Positions 1 to 10,582 are shown, numbered from the stretch's first letter. The stretch is DNA of 64,000 nucleotides from Fusarium oxysporum f. sp. lycopersici 4287 (GCF_000149955.1 NC_030988.1:2997355-3061354); one strand, 5' to 3'. Notes: generated by a model not told the origin, from the letters alone. Translations and numbers: made by a program.

Positions 1-1473
1 ACCATCCGCTGGAACCTGTAGTTCTAGATGGGCTTCTCGGCTGAACTCGGCCCGATCGCTGCCATATGCAGAGTCATCATGGTCAAGTTCATCGTCATCT
101 GAATCCCAGTCCTCATCACCGTCGCCATCATCCTCCCCTTCTGGGTCGATATCATCCCTATCGTTGTTGCCTGTTCTTTCCCCATCCTCGCTACCAGTCG
201 AATTAGACCGATCCTCATTCAGGGCCACAGAAGTCTCTTCGACGCAGCGGTAGTTCCCAAGATCGGGCCACAGTCCCCGAGATACATCGAACATATTCCA
301 AATTTTATGGCTCCATAAACGTTCTACTGTCGCGGAAAGTACCGGATTGAATCGGACGTTCGCCACTTCTCCCTGTAAAGCATTCGACATCCTATGAAGT
401 CGGATAACGAATGTAAGAAAGCGTTTCTCAAGTACCCTATATTTAGTTTCGCTGCTCTTCTCTGCCACAAGACGGAACGGAGCTTCGCGATAGACATGAA
501 GCTTCAGACTCAAGAGCCAGCATAAGAGGGTACGACTGGTGTAACGGACTGTGTTCTCGCAGCGATCTATCACCAAGTCTAATGCCCTCACGGTACAAGA
601 TAGTTTCTGTTCATCCACGTACGAGCTCCTGATATCCGGATCGCCTTGCCGGCACCCTTGTCCCATAACATAGTCTGACATGAGTGAATGTCGATCCGGT
701 AACCGCGTCATTGCTCGTAGAATGTCACGTCGAGTGTTCTGAAAGATGACCCGCCATTGAGTTCTCTCTTGCCATAGGCCGGTAGATGCAAGAGCATCGC
801 TACCCAAGTCCTTGGCACTCATGCGTGGCTGATTCATCTGGCGAAAATAATTCTCCTCTCGCTCTAATACATCGCTTAGATGGGTGCGCGCCTCACAGTT
901 CAGGCTTCGGACGTCTTTGCTCAAATCAGGCCGAGATGATTTTGCGAGTCTTGCTCCCTTCTTCGATTTTCCAGTTTCTCGAAGGACCTCGAACCATCTA
1001 CTGCCTTCCCGAGAAGGGAAAAACCGTTGACAGGCAACGCCCTCGATCCATGGTAATTCGGCAGATGGCTCCAGACCTGATATCGGCCTTCCTCTTCCTC
1101 TTGGGTTTTTCCACAGGTGCTCCTCCGTACAATGGAGCCTCATCTTTTGGGCTTGGCGGAATATATGGCCACATTTCCGGCACTTTAGTCCGTCCAATCT
1201 CGGTGTAGCAAGGCAAGGAATCGCTTCAATCGGTATGCGTGGTAGTCGAAGCTTAGACTGGTCTTGGAGAAGATCTGGGATTGCTTTGACCTGCTCTACC
1301 AATCTATGCCGGCATTCCAGAGAAATATTGTTGTGTTTTGTCCTGAGGTGTGTGTTGACCTCGTTGGGGAGGGTTGCAAATCCGCATAACTCGCATACTA
1401 TAAGTTGATATTCTAGAAGAATAACGAATGGGTGGACTGGGTTGGATGATTGAGATAGCTTACTAGGGCCCAT
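1..1473 (-). CDS. OrsD-type C2H2 zinc-finger protein, C-terminus beyond window
   Basis: The frame is open without a stop from the ATG at 1471-1473 to the left edge of the window (491 codons), so the protein is incomplete at its C-terminus. Residues about 25-50 carry a C2H2-like finger (CELCGFA, then HLRTKH), and a second Cys pair (CRKCGHIF, then HCTEEH) lies near residues 105-125, followed by NPRGRGRP. This arrangement is typical of the fungal OrsD family (named from the orsellinic-acid cluster; biochemical role unknown). The visible C-terminal part is very acidic (runs of D and E). The start is the first ATG after stops upstream. It is preceded by a CGCG palindrome (1604-1637) and a terminal iteron-hairpin array ending at 1847. 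The truncated gene at 10154-10582 is its close paralogue. A nuclear or DNA-binding role is inferred from the fingers only. Confidence 0.75.
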   Translation of the reverse strand, partial: MGPSKLSQSSNPVHPFVILLEYQLIVCELCGFATLPNEVNTHLRTKHNNISLECRHRLVEQVKAIPDLLQDQSKLRLPRIPIEAIPCLATPRLDGLKCRKCGHIFRQAQKMRLHCTEEHLWKNPRGRGRPISGLEPSAELPWIEGVACQRFFPSREGSRWFEVLRETGKSKKGARLAKSSRPDLSKDVRSLNCEARTHLSDVLEREENYFRQMNQPRMSAKDLGSDALASTGLWQERTQWRVIFQNTRRDILRAMTRLPDRHSLMSDYVMGQGCRQGDPDIRSSYVDEQKLSCTVRALDLVIDRCENTVRYTSRTLLCWLLSLKLHVYREAPFRLVAEKSSETKYRVLEKRFLTFVIRLHRMSNALQGEVANVRFNPVLSATVERLWSHKIWNMFDVSRGLWPDLGNYRCVEETSVALNEDRSNSTGSEDGERTGNNDRDDIDPEGEDDGDGDEDWDSDDDELDHDDSAYGSDRAEFSREAHLELQVPADG

Positions 1474-1603
1474 TGTCTTGATTGGAAATAAACTTGTTAT
1501 ACGGCGATTGGGTATATGCTCCCTATATCTCGGTCTTGGGTAAGGGGGAGGATCTCTATGAACCATCTAAAGAGTTATTACTAGTTAATATACGCCGTAA
1601 ATC

Positions 1604-1637
1604 ACGCGTACTCGCGTGTACTCACGCGACTACGCGT
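1604..1637. promoter_or_regulatory. 34-bp near-perfect CGCG-rich palindrome upstream of OrsD-type gene
   Basis: The 34 bases read almost the same on both strands, with mismatches only at one symmetric pair and at the central four bases. The outer arms are ACGCGTA and TACGCGT; the inner arms are CGCGTG and CACGCG. It lies 131 bases upstream of the start at 1473. A comparable palindrome stands at 10698-10718 before the paralogous gene. An operator-like role is inference. Confidence 0.5.
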
Positions 1638-1669
1638 CATGTCATTAATCTAATTATTGACCCTGGTTT

Positions 1670-1847
1670 AAATGAAGTCTACCCCTAGCATAAATAAAGT
1701 CTACCCCTTGCGAAATTCAAGCCTACTCCCTGTTAAGTAGGTCTAGAAATTGAATTCTACTCCCCTGTAAAAACCAATTCTACCCTGGGTTGTTTAGCAT
1801 AAAACAAATGAATTCTACGTAGAATTGATTTTAGTATGGTGCACTAG
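1670..1847. repeat. Iteron-hairpin terminus alpha-1 (motif AATTCTACCCC), ends at TAG 1847
   Basis: CTAC-cored units followed by runs of C occur at 1679, 1701, 1723, 1757 and 1780. A perfect 16-bp palindrome AATTCTACGTAGAATT follows at 1811-1826, then exactly 21 bases ending in CACTAG at 1847. The last 29 bases align without gaps to 10857-10885, and similarity ends just after the TAG. The sequence to the right (from 1848) is a fragment of a helicase-family gene. I interpret this as the right end of a mobile element carrying the OrsD-type gene at 1-1473. Confidence 0.65.
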
Positions 1848-2598
1848 GAAGGACAGCAGCAGGACCACAGGACTACGTGATGACATTATTGTTACGAAAC
1901 TACAAGAGCTTATCCGCGGAAACCGGCTCCACTGTACGCTCTGCTTCATCCAGAGATCAAAAGATGATGGGCCAGGCAGCAAAGATGCTGATACACATAT
2001 GATTGAGAACTGTTACTATCAAGATCATAAAAGTGAAGCGCATGTCTGGCTCAAAGTCTTGGAAGATTACAAGGCGCAAAGCCATGGACCAGGAGCGCGA
2101 TGCAACAATTGTCGGTTTCCAAAGCTTTTGTGCTGGCAGACGTTACACAGGGAAATGCTAGATGCGAAGTATGGAAACGAGGACGAAGCGCGGGAGCAGA
2201 CCGGTGAATCGTATCCGGTAGTGTCATGTGAATGGGTCAAGCCAGTAAAAGATTTTGTTGCCGCATGTATGGTGGCTGATGGTAAAACTGACCGGACTGG
2301 TGTGACTTTATTGGGCGCCACTGCTCTCCGTTACATGGGATGGAAGAACTGGGACGACCTAGAAAAAATAGGTCCGCAATGCATTCTGTTGTGGCTGCAA
2401 GAAATGGACGAGATTCAAGGCCTCCGATGTCCACGTTTGCTCAAGCTGTATTGGTTGCTTGCTAGCGTGAGACACGATGACATGGATCGGGATCTGGATC
2501 TTGGCATGGAGCTGGATGGTGACTATGAAACGGAGTCGGAGGGTGACTATGGAACGGAGTCGGAGGATGATTGCGAAATGGAGTCGGAGGGTGATTAA
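1848..2598 (+). pseudogene. C-terminal fragment of RecQ-like (telomere-linked type) helicase family protein
   Basis: The open frame begins inside the element end (from 1825), but recognisable sequence starts at about 1850. It has spaced Cys pairs (CTLC, later CNNC and LLCW) and a Trp-rich C-terminus, resembling the region after the helicase domain in fungal RecQ-like helicases that often lie near telomeres. No helicase motifs are present, so this is a 5'-truncated fragment cut at the terminus that ends at 1847. Its end carries three imperfect 30-bp tandem repeats (about 2515-2595) encoding acidic units such as ESEGDY. The family assignment rests on the pattern of Cys and Trp and on the other OrsD/helicase pieces in the window. 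It is unlikely to be functional. Confidence 0.45.
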
Positions 2599-3389
2599 AA
2601 CTGTGCCACAGCTTACAGCATCCCAAACCCTCTCGAACAGCTAGGACGCTTGTTCGAGGCATTCGAAGCGCCAGAAACGAGCGCTCCTTCGGCCGCCAGG
2701 CCACTCGCAAAGGCCCGAGGTTGCAGTCCGAACACTAATTTCATCTTAGTAGGGGAATCTTTCCCAATTGTAAACCAGCAAGTTGGTAAACTTGCAATGC
2801 TGAGGACTATTTTCTTCATGTTGTGATAATAAATTTGGTCAAGGTTCAGGGAGAATGTAAGAAGGGTAGCTATGCGAGACTGCGAGATTATAGTACACAA
2901 CACCATTTACCGGTCGCACCTAATAGACAGTGGTCCTGTTTTCCCAACACAACTAATCTGCCCTCGATCACCAACATGCCAGATCCAGGTGTGGCATAAA
3001 CGAACCTCCGCAAAAACACTATCAACATATTCGGTCACCCGCTGCCGCTATGCAACTTGCCTCTCTCCTTGAACGTCATTGAGAAGGGAACTTAGATACA
3101 TGTTACCCTGCAGGCAGAGGAGGCCGTGAAATTGGAGCGCGCTCCTTTTGTTTGTCTCTACTGCCCCGTAGTACTGACTAATCCGCCCAAATATCGCATC
3201 TTTCCCAACCATCACGTAATACTGAAAGAACATGGACATCTCCCGGTGACAAAAGATGGCCGAGCTGAAAGAATCCGATAAGGCGAGTCGTGCTCTCTTG
3301 TTTGCCCGGCCAAGACTCTTTAGGTATTCTTCGGTTTCGTTTGTCTTAGCCCGACTTCTATCGGGCTCGTTATATCGTTCAGGTTTAGT
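2599..3389. other. No recognised gene
   Basis: Short open frames occur on both strands, but none has recognisable protein features or plausible splice structure. Confidence 0.5.
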
Positions 3390-3947
3390 TTAAACCAGAT
3401 AGCAGGGGTGCCGTGCCGAATCAAGAGTTCTTGGCAGTGTCCCCTTGCCCTTGACATCAAGACCGCGATACGAAGAAGCGTCGCAACCTGCAGCGCCTTC
3501 AAGTCCTAGCGCGATTTCGGCAGTGATACCCTCTACACTTGTAGATGGCGAATATGTCAGGCCATGAATATGGATGGGCTTATCCTCAACTTTGAGACTA
3601 ACATAATCGACGGAGGCGGAGATTACAGAGAAGTATCGTTTCCAGGCTTTGGCTTCCTTCACTTCAGAGGCGCGCTTGTAGGTGTAGTCGACAGATGCGC
3701 TGTAGCCGGGGGAGCCAAGCGCTCTGTTGCTGCCGCTATCGAAGGAGATATCATTCAGAACTTTGAGATTTAGCATGAGACCGGTTATTGTGAGCTGTGC
3801 TGTACACATATAGTGGTTTGTAGCAGATGATGACTTATCTGTCTTAATGTCGGCCTGGAAACTGACGGAGTCGAGCTTTTTACCCTTGGCTAATGAAAGG
3901 ACAGGAGCCAGCACTACCAAAGTCGCACGTGCAGTGCTGAATTTCAT
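3390..3947 (-). CDS. Small putative secreted protein (185 aa)
   Basis: The protein starts MKFSTARATLVVLAPVLS followed by LAKG. This is a short basic n-region and a hydrophobic core ending in small residues, as in a signal peptide cleaved near residue 20. The mature part is about 165 residues, has two or three cysteines, no transmembrane segment and no family I recognise. The last 30 residues (from GLDVKGKG) are less convincing, so a 3' intron or truncation is possible. It faces the same way as the OrsD fragment at 4265-4510. An extracellular role, possibly as an effector-like protein, is inferred from the signal peptide and accessory-region context only. Confidence 0.5.
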   Translation of the reverse strand: MKFSTARATLVVLAPVLSLAKGKKLDSVSFQADIKTDKSSSATNHYMCTAQLTITGLMLNLKVLNDISFDSGSNRALGSPGYSASVDYTYKRASEVKEAKAWKRYFSVISASVDYVSLKVEDKPIHIHGLTYSPSTSVEGITAEIALGLEGAAGCDASSYRGLDVKGKGTLPRTLDSARHPCYLV

Positions 3948-4264
3948 ATCGAAGAATAACCACCATAATGATTGTAATAATTATCAGGGCTGATGAGCAT
4001 GTATTCATGGGTGATTTGAACGTGACGCTGACAAATGCAGGTGCTGATGACCATTTTGAGCCGACGAAGACTATTGACTAGATATTTATTAAACATTAAA
4101 GTCACAGATCAAACAAGAAATACTTTCGGTCCAGTGTTTTTCACCCTCTTTAGCATTTTCGCCTGAGTCACAGGTTTGCCATCAAAGATAGTCTCAATGA
4201 GCAAGTCAAAACGTTTACAAGTAATAACGGTATCTGGTATTTATCAGCGACACGTACTACCTAC

Positions 4265-4510
4265 TCACTTGCTATTCAGAACAGGGAGCTTGAGCGAGTT
4301 TACCAAGGTGTTCAGTTTCTGGCGAGCTGCTTTGGAGATTTGATGTTTCTCGCCCAGGTGCCTCCCGACGCGGTCATTGTCAGCCGCAAGCGCGTAGCCA
4401 CATAGCGTGCAGATAATGGCCGGCTCTGGTAAATTAAAGTAAAGATGGAGTTTCTCTAGCCAAGAGTGTTGATCCAGGCTTAGTGAGATTTCTTGATGGA
4501 TTCCGGTCAT
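4265..4510 (-). pseudogene. OrsD-type zinc-finger gene, truncated after the first finger
   Basis: An 81-residue frame carries ICTLCGYALAADNDRVGRHL then GEKH. It matches the N-terminal finger of the gene at 54841-56433 (ICKRCGYALKTNDDRVGRHL, then GEKH). After about residue 75 the similarity stops. A possible 5' splice site (AA then GTGAGT) falls at the end of the frame, and splicing to the region near 4180 would add only a few residues. It is therefore either a finger-only product or a 3'-truncated copy. Upstream lie three palindromes and a terminus ending at 4803, with the same geometry as those before the paralogue at 56433. Confidence 0.6.
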
Positions 4511-4656
4511 TGTCTAGGTTAGTTGTTCATATAGAGTCATTGATACGGGGTTGTTTATATGGGGTTATTACGGGCCAGGTGGGAAATGTAAAAGGGGAGA
4601 AGCGGGACACTAGATTCAATGGATTGGGCATGGGTAGCACGGACCCTTTGAAGCCA

Positions 4657-4803
4657 GAACGGGCCCCGTTCTGTGTTTGCTGTTGAGAGTTAAAAATCAG
4701 AACGGGCCCCGTTCTGGGGTGGCGCGAACCTTGTCGATTCTAGTGCATGTGATTGGGTTAGAACTCAGAACGGGCCCCGTTCCTGCCGTGCATACTTGAG
4801 TAG
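4657..4803. repeat. Iteron-hairpin terminus beta-1 (three GAACGGGCCCCGTTC palindromes), ends at TAG 4803
   Basis: Three copies of the odd palindrome GAACGGGCCCCGTTC are centred at 4664, 4707 and 4775, so the spacings are 43 and 68 bases. The last is followed by exactly 21 bases ending ATACTTGAGTAG at 4803. The same palindrome, spacings and final 12 bases occur at 56475-56620, and similarity stops at the TAG in both. It lies upstream of the truncated OrsD gene starting at 4510. Confidence 0.75.
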
Positions 4804-5780
4804 TCGTTACCGTCTTACTACAGCCTCGATAAAATCTCGTTTAAACTTAGCCTTAGTGGGGCGAGGGTCCATCTGCACACCTGTGAATACTTTCTGTATC
4901 CCACTGTACTGACGAGTAAAAGAAAGATAGTAAAATATTCGAGATACTAAGGAAAAACTAAAATAAACAGTGACATTAGTCTCTTTATTACTTGTTCCTT
5001 ATCACGACGGTGAATATGGCTAACTAGCTTCTAATAACTTGTGATTAGTACTGGATGGGAACTCATCCGGACGTTTAGGTCCGGTAGTCTAGGCATAGAT
5101 TTAGTAACTTCAAAGAAGTGTAGTAATAGTTAGACTACTTATAAACTAGCCTTCAGCTTATCTTCTACTGCCTAACACCCAATGAGCATAACTTAAACTA
5201 TCAAATAGGGTATAGTATTCTACGACTAGGGACTACTTAATTTAGTGTTAGTGATACCTATTAACTTGTTTTAGTTCCTTCTTTTGGCTAAGATTGACGG
5301 GACGTTGCCGATCTTACCCTCTTACAGCGTCTTTGCGGGTCGGACGCTAAGGCGTTAGGACGCTCTAGGCCTTATACCTATTACATACTAATGCTAAGAC
5401 TATTGAAAACGGCTGAGCTATTGGTTTCCTAATTTAGTAATAACAAGCGACTTACCAATATCATACCAATTAGGCATATACTTAAGCGGGTTAGGAATGT
5501 TAGAAAGAAATATATAGATAATGTTAAAGCTGCAAAAATATGCTTCACGGATCTGAATGATAAGTTTCAGCTAATATTAAATTATAAGGGTGAAATTAAG
5601 AATAAAAATTGATTATGAAATTGATGAATTTACGGTGTGGAGAAAGCGGCCATTAAGGTACGATGGGCCACTTCTGGGTTACAGAAGGAATAATACAAAC
5701 AAGACAGTTTCTATCACATCATTATGATCTGATAGTTCACGGGGCGACCCCCTGGGGGGTTAACGCTGTGGATAACTGAG
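4804..5780. other. AT-rich, non-coding, RIP-like stretch
   Basis: The stretch is rich in TA and poor in open frames on both strands. No gene is recognised. Its composition resembles old repeats degraded by RIP. It may contain most of the LTR whose end is suggested at about 5960. Confidence 0.4.
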
Positions 5781-6340
5781 AAATACGTGGTCCAGTATAA
5801 GGAAGAATTACTACCAGATCTTCCTCAATTTATTGGTTATTATATAAACCTTTACTCGGGATGTTATAATATACATTGTTTGTCATATCGAATTACTAAG
5901 GCCCTATCCGATCTTATGTATCAACCCAATATAGTGATCCGTCCTCCACCCGTCAAGCTCATAACACCATACCGCCCCTAGACCAGCTGCCTCTTGAAGG
6001 GGCGACGTTGAAGGTGCCGGTTGAGGGGCTGAACCGCGTGATTGAACCGGCACCGCATCGAACTGTGGCCCGATAGGAGAGCCCGTGTTCACGCCATACG
6101 TCTCGGCTTGGGTCGGAGACCCCATAAAATGGGTCGTGTCTGGTGCATCTGATCGAATCTGAGGCTGGGGGTGCTGAGCCAGAATTAAACTCAGGTGGAG
6201 TTATTCGGTCTCATTCTAGGTCTAACCTGAACTGGATTCTCGACTGGTGCTTGTGGCTTAGGCTAGAACTCAATAGACTACGTCTAACTGCCGCCACAAT
6301 AAACCACACCCTAATCGTGACGCCTATAGTAAACGAGTGA
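5781..6340 (-). mobile_element. Possible 3' end of a degraded LTR retrotransposon
   Basis: On the minus strand a purine-rich stretch (GGGGCGGTATGG) immediately precedes TGTTATGAGCTTGACGGG at about 5960. This arrangement resembles a polypurine tract followed by the TG start of an LTR. The sequence to its right (5970-6340) has one short minus-strand frame rich in P, Q and S, but no pol motifs. The second LTR and a target duplication were not found. This is a weak call. Confidence 0.25.
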
Positions 6341-6515
6341 GCAAATAAATAGAATCGTTATGTATGTACCCTCAAATTTATTTACTCATACACCTTGTCT
6401 CGCTGAAGCGACATACTTTATAAAACAAGTTCATGTAACCTACCAAGCGGTTTGAAATATAAACCAAATATTAACCCTCTAGTAAAGAGAGCCTATCGAG
6501 CACAACTTCTCTCAC

Positions 6516-8588
6516 ATGGACGACAATCTTCCTCATGACGGCCGCTCGGGGCTTATATCGCGTCTCGGTAAAGTCTCAATCGCTGTGCTAATGTCCTCGT
6601 TCGTGGTCTGTTTGGGGTGTTTGACTTTTCTTGCATTCTTATGGGGGGCCAACACAAATAATGCTGTCTGGCGGAGCATTGTCCTTGCTGGGTGGACGAC
6701 GCGGTCTATCACCATTACGTCCCTTGTTCTAAGATGGGCTACAGCTGCCCAAGCGGCAACATGCACGTCTATGCTTGCAGCAATCTTGCTCCAGAGGGGC
6801 GCGGTCCCGCTGCCTGCCGCAGCTGCTGTATCTATCATCAGGTTTGACAATACAGGCCCTTGGTCGCTCCTGGGCAAGATGGGAGCAGAGTGGCACCATA
6901 GGTCTATCTCGATAGGCTTGCTGGCTACGCTGCTTACCTTCACGACATTATCCTTGCAATTCACATCGACAGTTTTACTGTCGCAAGTCGGTATAGCTTC
7001 TCTCCCTGTTGCGACCTCTGTCCCGCAGACATACTATGGCACAGATACGTATGGGCCTGCGTATGGTCCCCAGGGAGGGGTTCATTCGTTCTTTGATACG
7101 ACACCTGCGAGATATCCTGCCTTCGCTGAATGGATTTCCAATGCAACAATCTCGGACACAACTGCTCAGCACGGAGAATTCGCTCCTAGCAGTGCACCCG
7201 GCATAATAGACACTGGAACCGTCGTGCGAGCCTTCCTTCCATTCAAGGACGATGAGCGCAGCCGATTAATAGAGTATCATGGATTCGGCACTGTCGTGGA
7301 CACGAGGGTCGTTTGTGTGCGTCCAAGGCTTACAAACATTGTGTTCTCCACCGACAATGATAACCCCGGCTACTATGCTTTCCGCATAACCGGCCTAGCA
7401 GACGTCGAGCAGAAGCCGTTGGGCTTTCTTCGGCTACCAGACGATGACGGAAGCAAAAATAACTCGCTGTCTTTTGATTGCGGATTTACTACAGATGCAG
7501 ACCCAGAGACGTATGGATGGCCGCTCGCTCTGTGTGAACTCGAACAGATTTTAGGTACGCAACGGCCCGAAAAGAGGCCAACGAGATTAAGACAAGTAGT
7601 ATTGATCACTTTCATAGGAATTTATTCGGTTATGGATTCGAAAGGGTTTCAGGTGGTACCGGGTCCATCTTACCTTCTCATCAATGCAACATTGACTAAT
7701 TACGTGACTAATTTGGATGGCTCCGACGTATGGGAATCTATTACACTCAAAGCAAACGATACTTCAGAGTCTCTGAGCCTACAATTCACACTTTGCATGA
7801 CTGCATTCAAGGCACAACAATTGGAGATCAACGCGACAAGACCTGCATCATTTCCTCCAGAGCCTACCGTACTCTGGAACACCTCAACAGCTACTTACAA
7901 TACCAAGGATGTTCTGCGGCAATTCGGCGCTGGGACATCAAGAGACTCAACCGCGAGACGTGGCATCTTCGATCTCGCATCTCGTTCATGGCAATGGCGT
8001 GAGCAACCGATACTATTGGCTGAAGGCGATGACTTTGATGAGGTTTGGTCGGGCTTTTTTTCGACCACTGCCGCTATTTGGGTCATCAGCCCCAACCCTT
8101 GGTACCGGGGCCTGGTGAATGAAGCTCAATACTCAATTTTCACTCATATGGCAAGATCCACAGCAAATCCTGCGCTTGCGCTGCAAGCCTACTTTACGAC
8201 CTTATGCGCAATTTGCTACTACGAGCGGATCATCATGTTTGATACAGCCGCGCCATCATCACGAGTATCTTTGGTCCAAGTGACTCGACCACTGGGCTGG
8301 ACTGCCTTTATTATCGTGGTCAGCGTAGTAATGTTGCATCTTCTCCTAGTCCTGCTGGCGATCTTGATATTTCGCCGCGCCGGAAACCTTAGCCGGATTC
8401 AAAACGCGTGGGCCTCCATCTCGCAGCTCCTTGGGCCCACCACAGAAAGTTGGATTAGGGATGCAGATACGGTTGACGATAAGACGGTTAAGTCGTGGCT
8501 CAAAGATCGTGGTCTGAGCAAAACATTGGTTCGGGTTGAGCATGTTCAGAGTCGCGTGCAGCTTGTTGAAAAGGATAAAGTCTCGTAG
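6516..8588 (+). CDS. Large fungal membrane protein of unknown function (690 aa)
   Basis: A single uninterrupted frame starts at the ATG at 6516. The N-terminal 155 residues hold about four hydrophobic segments (roughly 20-45, 55-75, 80-100 and 125-155). A long region of about 430 residues follows, with several N-x-S/T sites, a few Cys, and an Asp- and Gly-rich YYGTDTYGPAYGPQGG stretch. A final membrane segment lies near 600-630 (WTAFIIVVSVVMLHLLLVLL), before a cytoplasmic tail of about 60 residues. The topology suggests a large extracellular or lumenal domain between membrane anchors. It resembles an uncharacterised membrane-protein family common in ascomycetes; I cannot assign a substrate. 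The gene is intact and intron-free, and it is flanked by degraded sequence. Confidence 0.75.
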   Translation: MDDNLPHDGRSGLISRLGKVSIAVLMSSFVVCLGCLTFLAFLWGANTNNAVWRSIVLAGWTTRSITITSLVLRWATAAQAATCTSMLAAILLQRGAVPLPAAAAVSIIRFDNTGPWSLLGKMGAEWHHRSISIGLLATLLTFTTLSLQFTSTVLLSQVGIASLPVATSVPQTYYGTDTYGPAYGPQGGVHSFFDTTPARYPAFAEWISNATISDTTAQHGEFAPSSAPGIIDTGTVVRAFLPFKDDERSRLIEYHGFGTVVDTRVVCVRPRLTNIVFSTDNDNPGYYAFRITGLADVEQKPLGFLRLPDDDGSKNNSLSFDCGFTTDADPETYGWPLALCELEQILGTQRPEKRPTRLRQVVLITFIGIYSVMDSKGFQVVPGPSYLLINATLTNYVTNLDGSDVWESITLKANDTSESLSLQFTLCMTAFKAQQLEINATRPASFPPEPTVLWNTSTATYNTKDVLRQFGAGTSRDSTARRGIFDLASRSWQWREQPILLAEGDDFDEVWSGFFSTTAAIWVISPNPWYRGLVNEAQYSIFTHMARSTANPALALQAYFTTLCAICYYERIIMFDTAAPSSRVSLVQVTRPLGWTAFIIVVSVVMLHLLLVLLAILIFRRAGNLSRIQNAWASISQLLGPTTESWIRDADTVDDKTVKSWLKDRGLSKTLVRVEHVQSRVQLVEKDKVS

Positions 8589-8616
8589 ATATGTCTTCTG
8601 TATTGATTATACTACT

Positions 8617-9169
8617 CTATAAGTATTGAGTCATGCGCTCTATGCAGGTTAGAAAGGCTTCCCTGTTCTTTGGTTTTGACCAGATTCTTCGCCAAGTGAG
8701 GCAGATAATAGCCCCTACAACACTGAGAGCCCTCAGTCCCCGCCCCCGTGCCTCATCCCAGATCCATAAGCAGAGACAAAGCAGTGCCGCGAGGAACATG
8801 GCAACAATGGCGAGTCCAAAGTAGTTATATCAAAGAAGCCCCAGATCAGCGGCACAAATGTTCATGCCAAGACTCGACGCAAGACTTACAGGCAAGAAAA
8901 TCGCTGGCTGCCAGGCCGATTCTGTTGATGACATTGAGTCCCCGCCTGCGCGAAAGAAGTGTCGGATCACCTCGAAGATAAGACCACGAACCCCAAGCGA
9001 GAACAAGCACGCTGATGGTGATGCCAAGACCTTCAATGGTCCCACGAACCCCTGGAGCGTGCACGGATGAAAATGATGTATTACGACGCATTTTGTGGAA
9101 AATTGGAAGGATGTCAAGCGTGCACGGACCAGGATATGTGCATTGCGTCGCAATGTGCTCAGCAATCAC
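8617..9169 (-). pseudogene. Small membrane-protein gene or relic, broken splice site
   Basis: On the minus strand a frame with CTLDILPIFHKMRRNT and a hydrophobic stretch (GLGITISVLVLAWGSWSYLR) runs to a good 5' splice site (GTAAGTC, about 8905). A second hydrophobic segment (FGLAIVAMFLAALLCLCLW) follows in another frame from about 8835 to 8617. The expected AG before the second part reads AA, so the intron can no longer be removed cleanly. Part of the first segment (PCTLDI..PI..RNT.FSSV.A..VRG) recurs as a relic on the plus strand at 52480-52676. The family is unknown. Its upstream end abuts the NACHT relic. Confidence 0.35.
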
Positions 9170-9835
9170 TGTAGTGATGGGATTGGAATAGGCTATCAAG
9201 TTCTCTCGAAGAATCGATTCCGAGCTTGTAGAGGCGGAAAACAAGTGAGCACAACATTCCGTCTACTGTCTGCTTCATTGTATCGCTAAAGTCGAAAAAG
9301 AAATCAAGGGTTATATCGTCGTCTAAATTCGTAAGATGGTCGGGAATTGTAGTGCTCAGAACTGTCTTGCCACATCCCGGCAGCCCGTAAAACCATAGAT
9401 GCCGACGTGATTAAGTTTCCTACTCTCTGAAGGCAGCACCACGAAGGAACCACTCCCAAATTCCTTCGTATCTGAGTTGTCTTGCATAATTGGCATTGGT
9501 CGAGGAGTCAGGAGGAGAGAGCCAGTTCTTGATCGCGGCCACATGCTGGTTCGATCTGACTGTCTTATCCTATGACTTTGGTTGTATTCGACGTTTCCTG
9601 CACATCATTTAATGTCTTTCCGACTATCTACAGTTAGAAGGGGGTCGACGGAGAGGAATAGTGACACTAACTGGAACTCAGAACCTCACCAACTCTCCTC
9701 TCGGCCTCGACCTTACTAGGCGGGATTTGACGCAGAAGATCTTTCGTATACGCTGCCGCCATCATGGCCGCGAAGCCTTGCCACTCCTTGTTCTTATGAG
9801 AATCAGAATAGTCGCATATCCCTTTGACTGTCGTT
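9170..9835 (-). pseudogene. Relic of a PNP-NACHT NLR-like gene
   Basis: Reading on the minus strand, 9835-9667 encodes GICDYSDSHKNKEWQGF and LLRQIPPSKVEAERRVGEVL. This is the characteristic end of the nucleoside-phosphorylase-like N-terminal domain of many fungal NLR proteins. After a non-coding interval, 9545-9435 encodes NWLSPPDSSTNANYARQLRY. Then 9400-9170 encodes YGLPGCGKTVLS (Walker A) and DITLDFFFDFSDTMKQTVDG, which is NACHT start. Stop codons and frame changes separate the parts (for example after WFLRGAAFRE), and the rest of NACHT and any repeat domain are missing. When intact, such proteins are thought to act in non-self recognition and cell death. It is clearly non-functional here. 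Confidence 0.75.
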
Positions 9836-10153
9836 AGCCTCCACCTTCGTACCTGGCCCCACATAACCCCCGCCGAAACCGAGGTACATGGAGTGACTTT
9901 GAGAACCACCAAAATCAACCCCGCCCATTTCATTATATATCTCTTTTTATGAGTTCTCATGGATTCCCAACAGCTCATCAGCCAAGCAGCCAACGCATAT
10001 GATGATAATAGCTCCATCCATGTCGATGATAGCCGCCGCGAGCAGCCCGCTGATAACACTTGCCGGCCAATACATGATCCTATTCTTGGTCGTGGCTACA
10101 ACTTCGAGGCCATGGTCGTTCCAACCCGGCCCTTTGAGATAACGGCCCTGCCC

Positions 10154-10582
10154 TCAGAGCCGCTCGTAAGCGGATGCGGAGCAATCATGTGCTGGCCTTC
10201 CTCTGCCTCGTGGGTTTATCCACTGATGCTTTTCAGTGCAATGCTTTTGTATCTTTTGGATGTGACGAACAATATGGGCGCAAGCACGACGTTTTAAACC
10301 ATCTAGTTTTGGCGGCGCAAGATACGGGATAGGTTGAATTATATCCGTTGGGTACTGTAAATAGTGACGTAGGTCTTCCCGACTGTGGAGAATGTTCGGG
10401 ATCTGTTTTATCTTCTCTACCAGCTCCTGCCGACGCTCTGGCTGTATATCGCGATGTCGTGTTCTCAGATGCGTAGCAACCTCATCGACTATAGAGGCGA
10501 ACCCACAAACCTGACACACGAGAAGACGGTATGTAGAGAGAAGAACGTAGGGATAAATTGCACTGCATGGTTCAGATTGCAA
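10154..10582 (-). pseudogene. OrsD-type zinc-finger gene, truncated paralogue of 1-1473
   Basis: The 142-residue frame starts MQSEPCSAIYPYVLLSTYRL and carries CQVCGFASIVDEVATHLRTR then H. It continues with PIPYLAPPKLDGLK, a damaged second finger (first Cys pair lost: RACAHIV) and HCTEKHQWINPRGRGRP. It is collinear with residues 15-130 of the gene at 1-1473, after which the frame fails (AHDCSASAYERL then stop) and the downstream sequence passes into the NLR relic. It is probably dead, or at most a finger-only protein. An inverted repeat (10698-10718) and the alpha-2 terminus (to 10885) lie upstream, mirroring the first copy. Confidence 0.65.
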
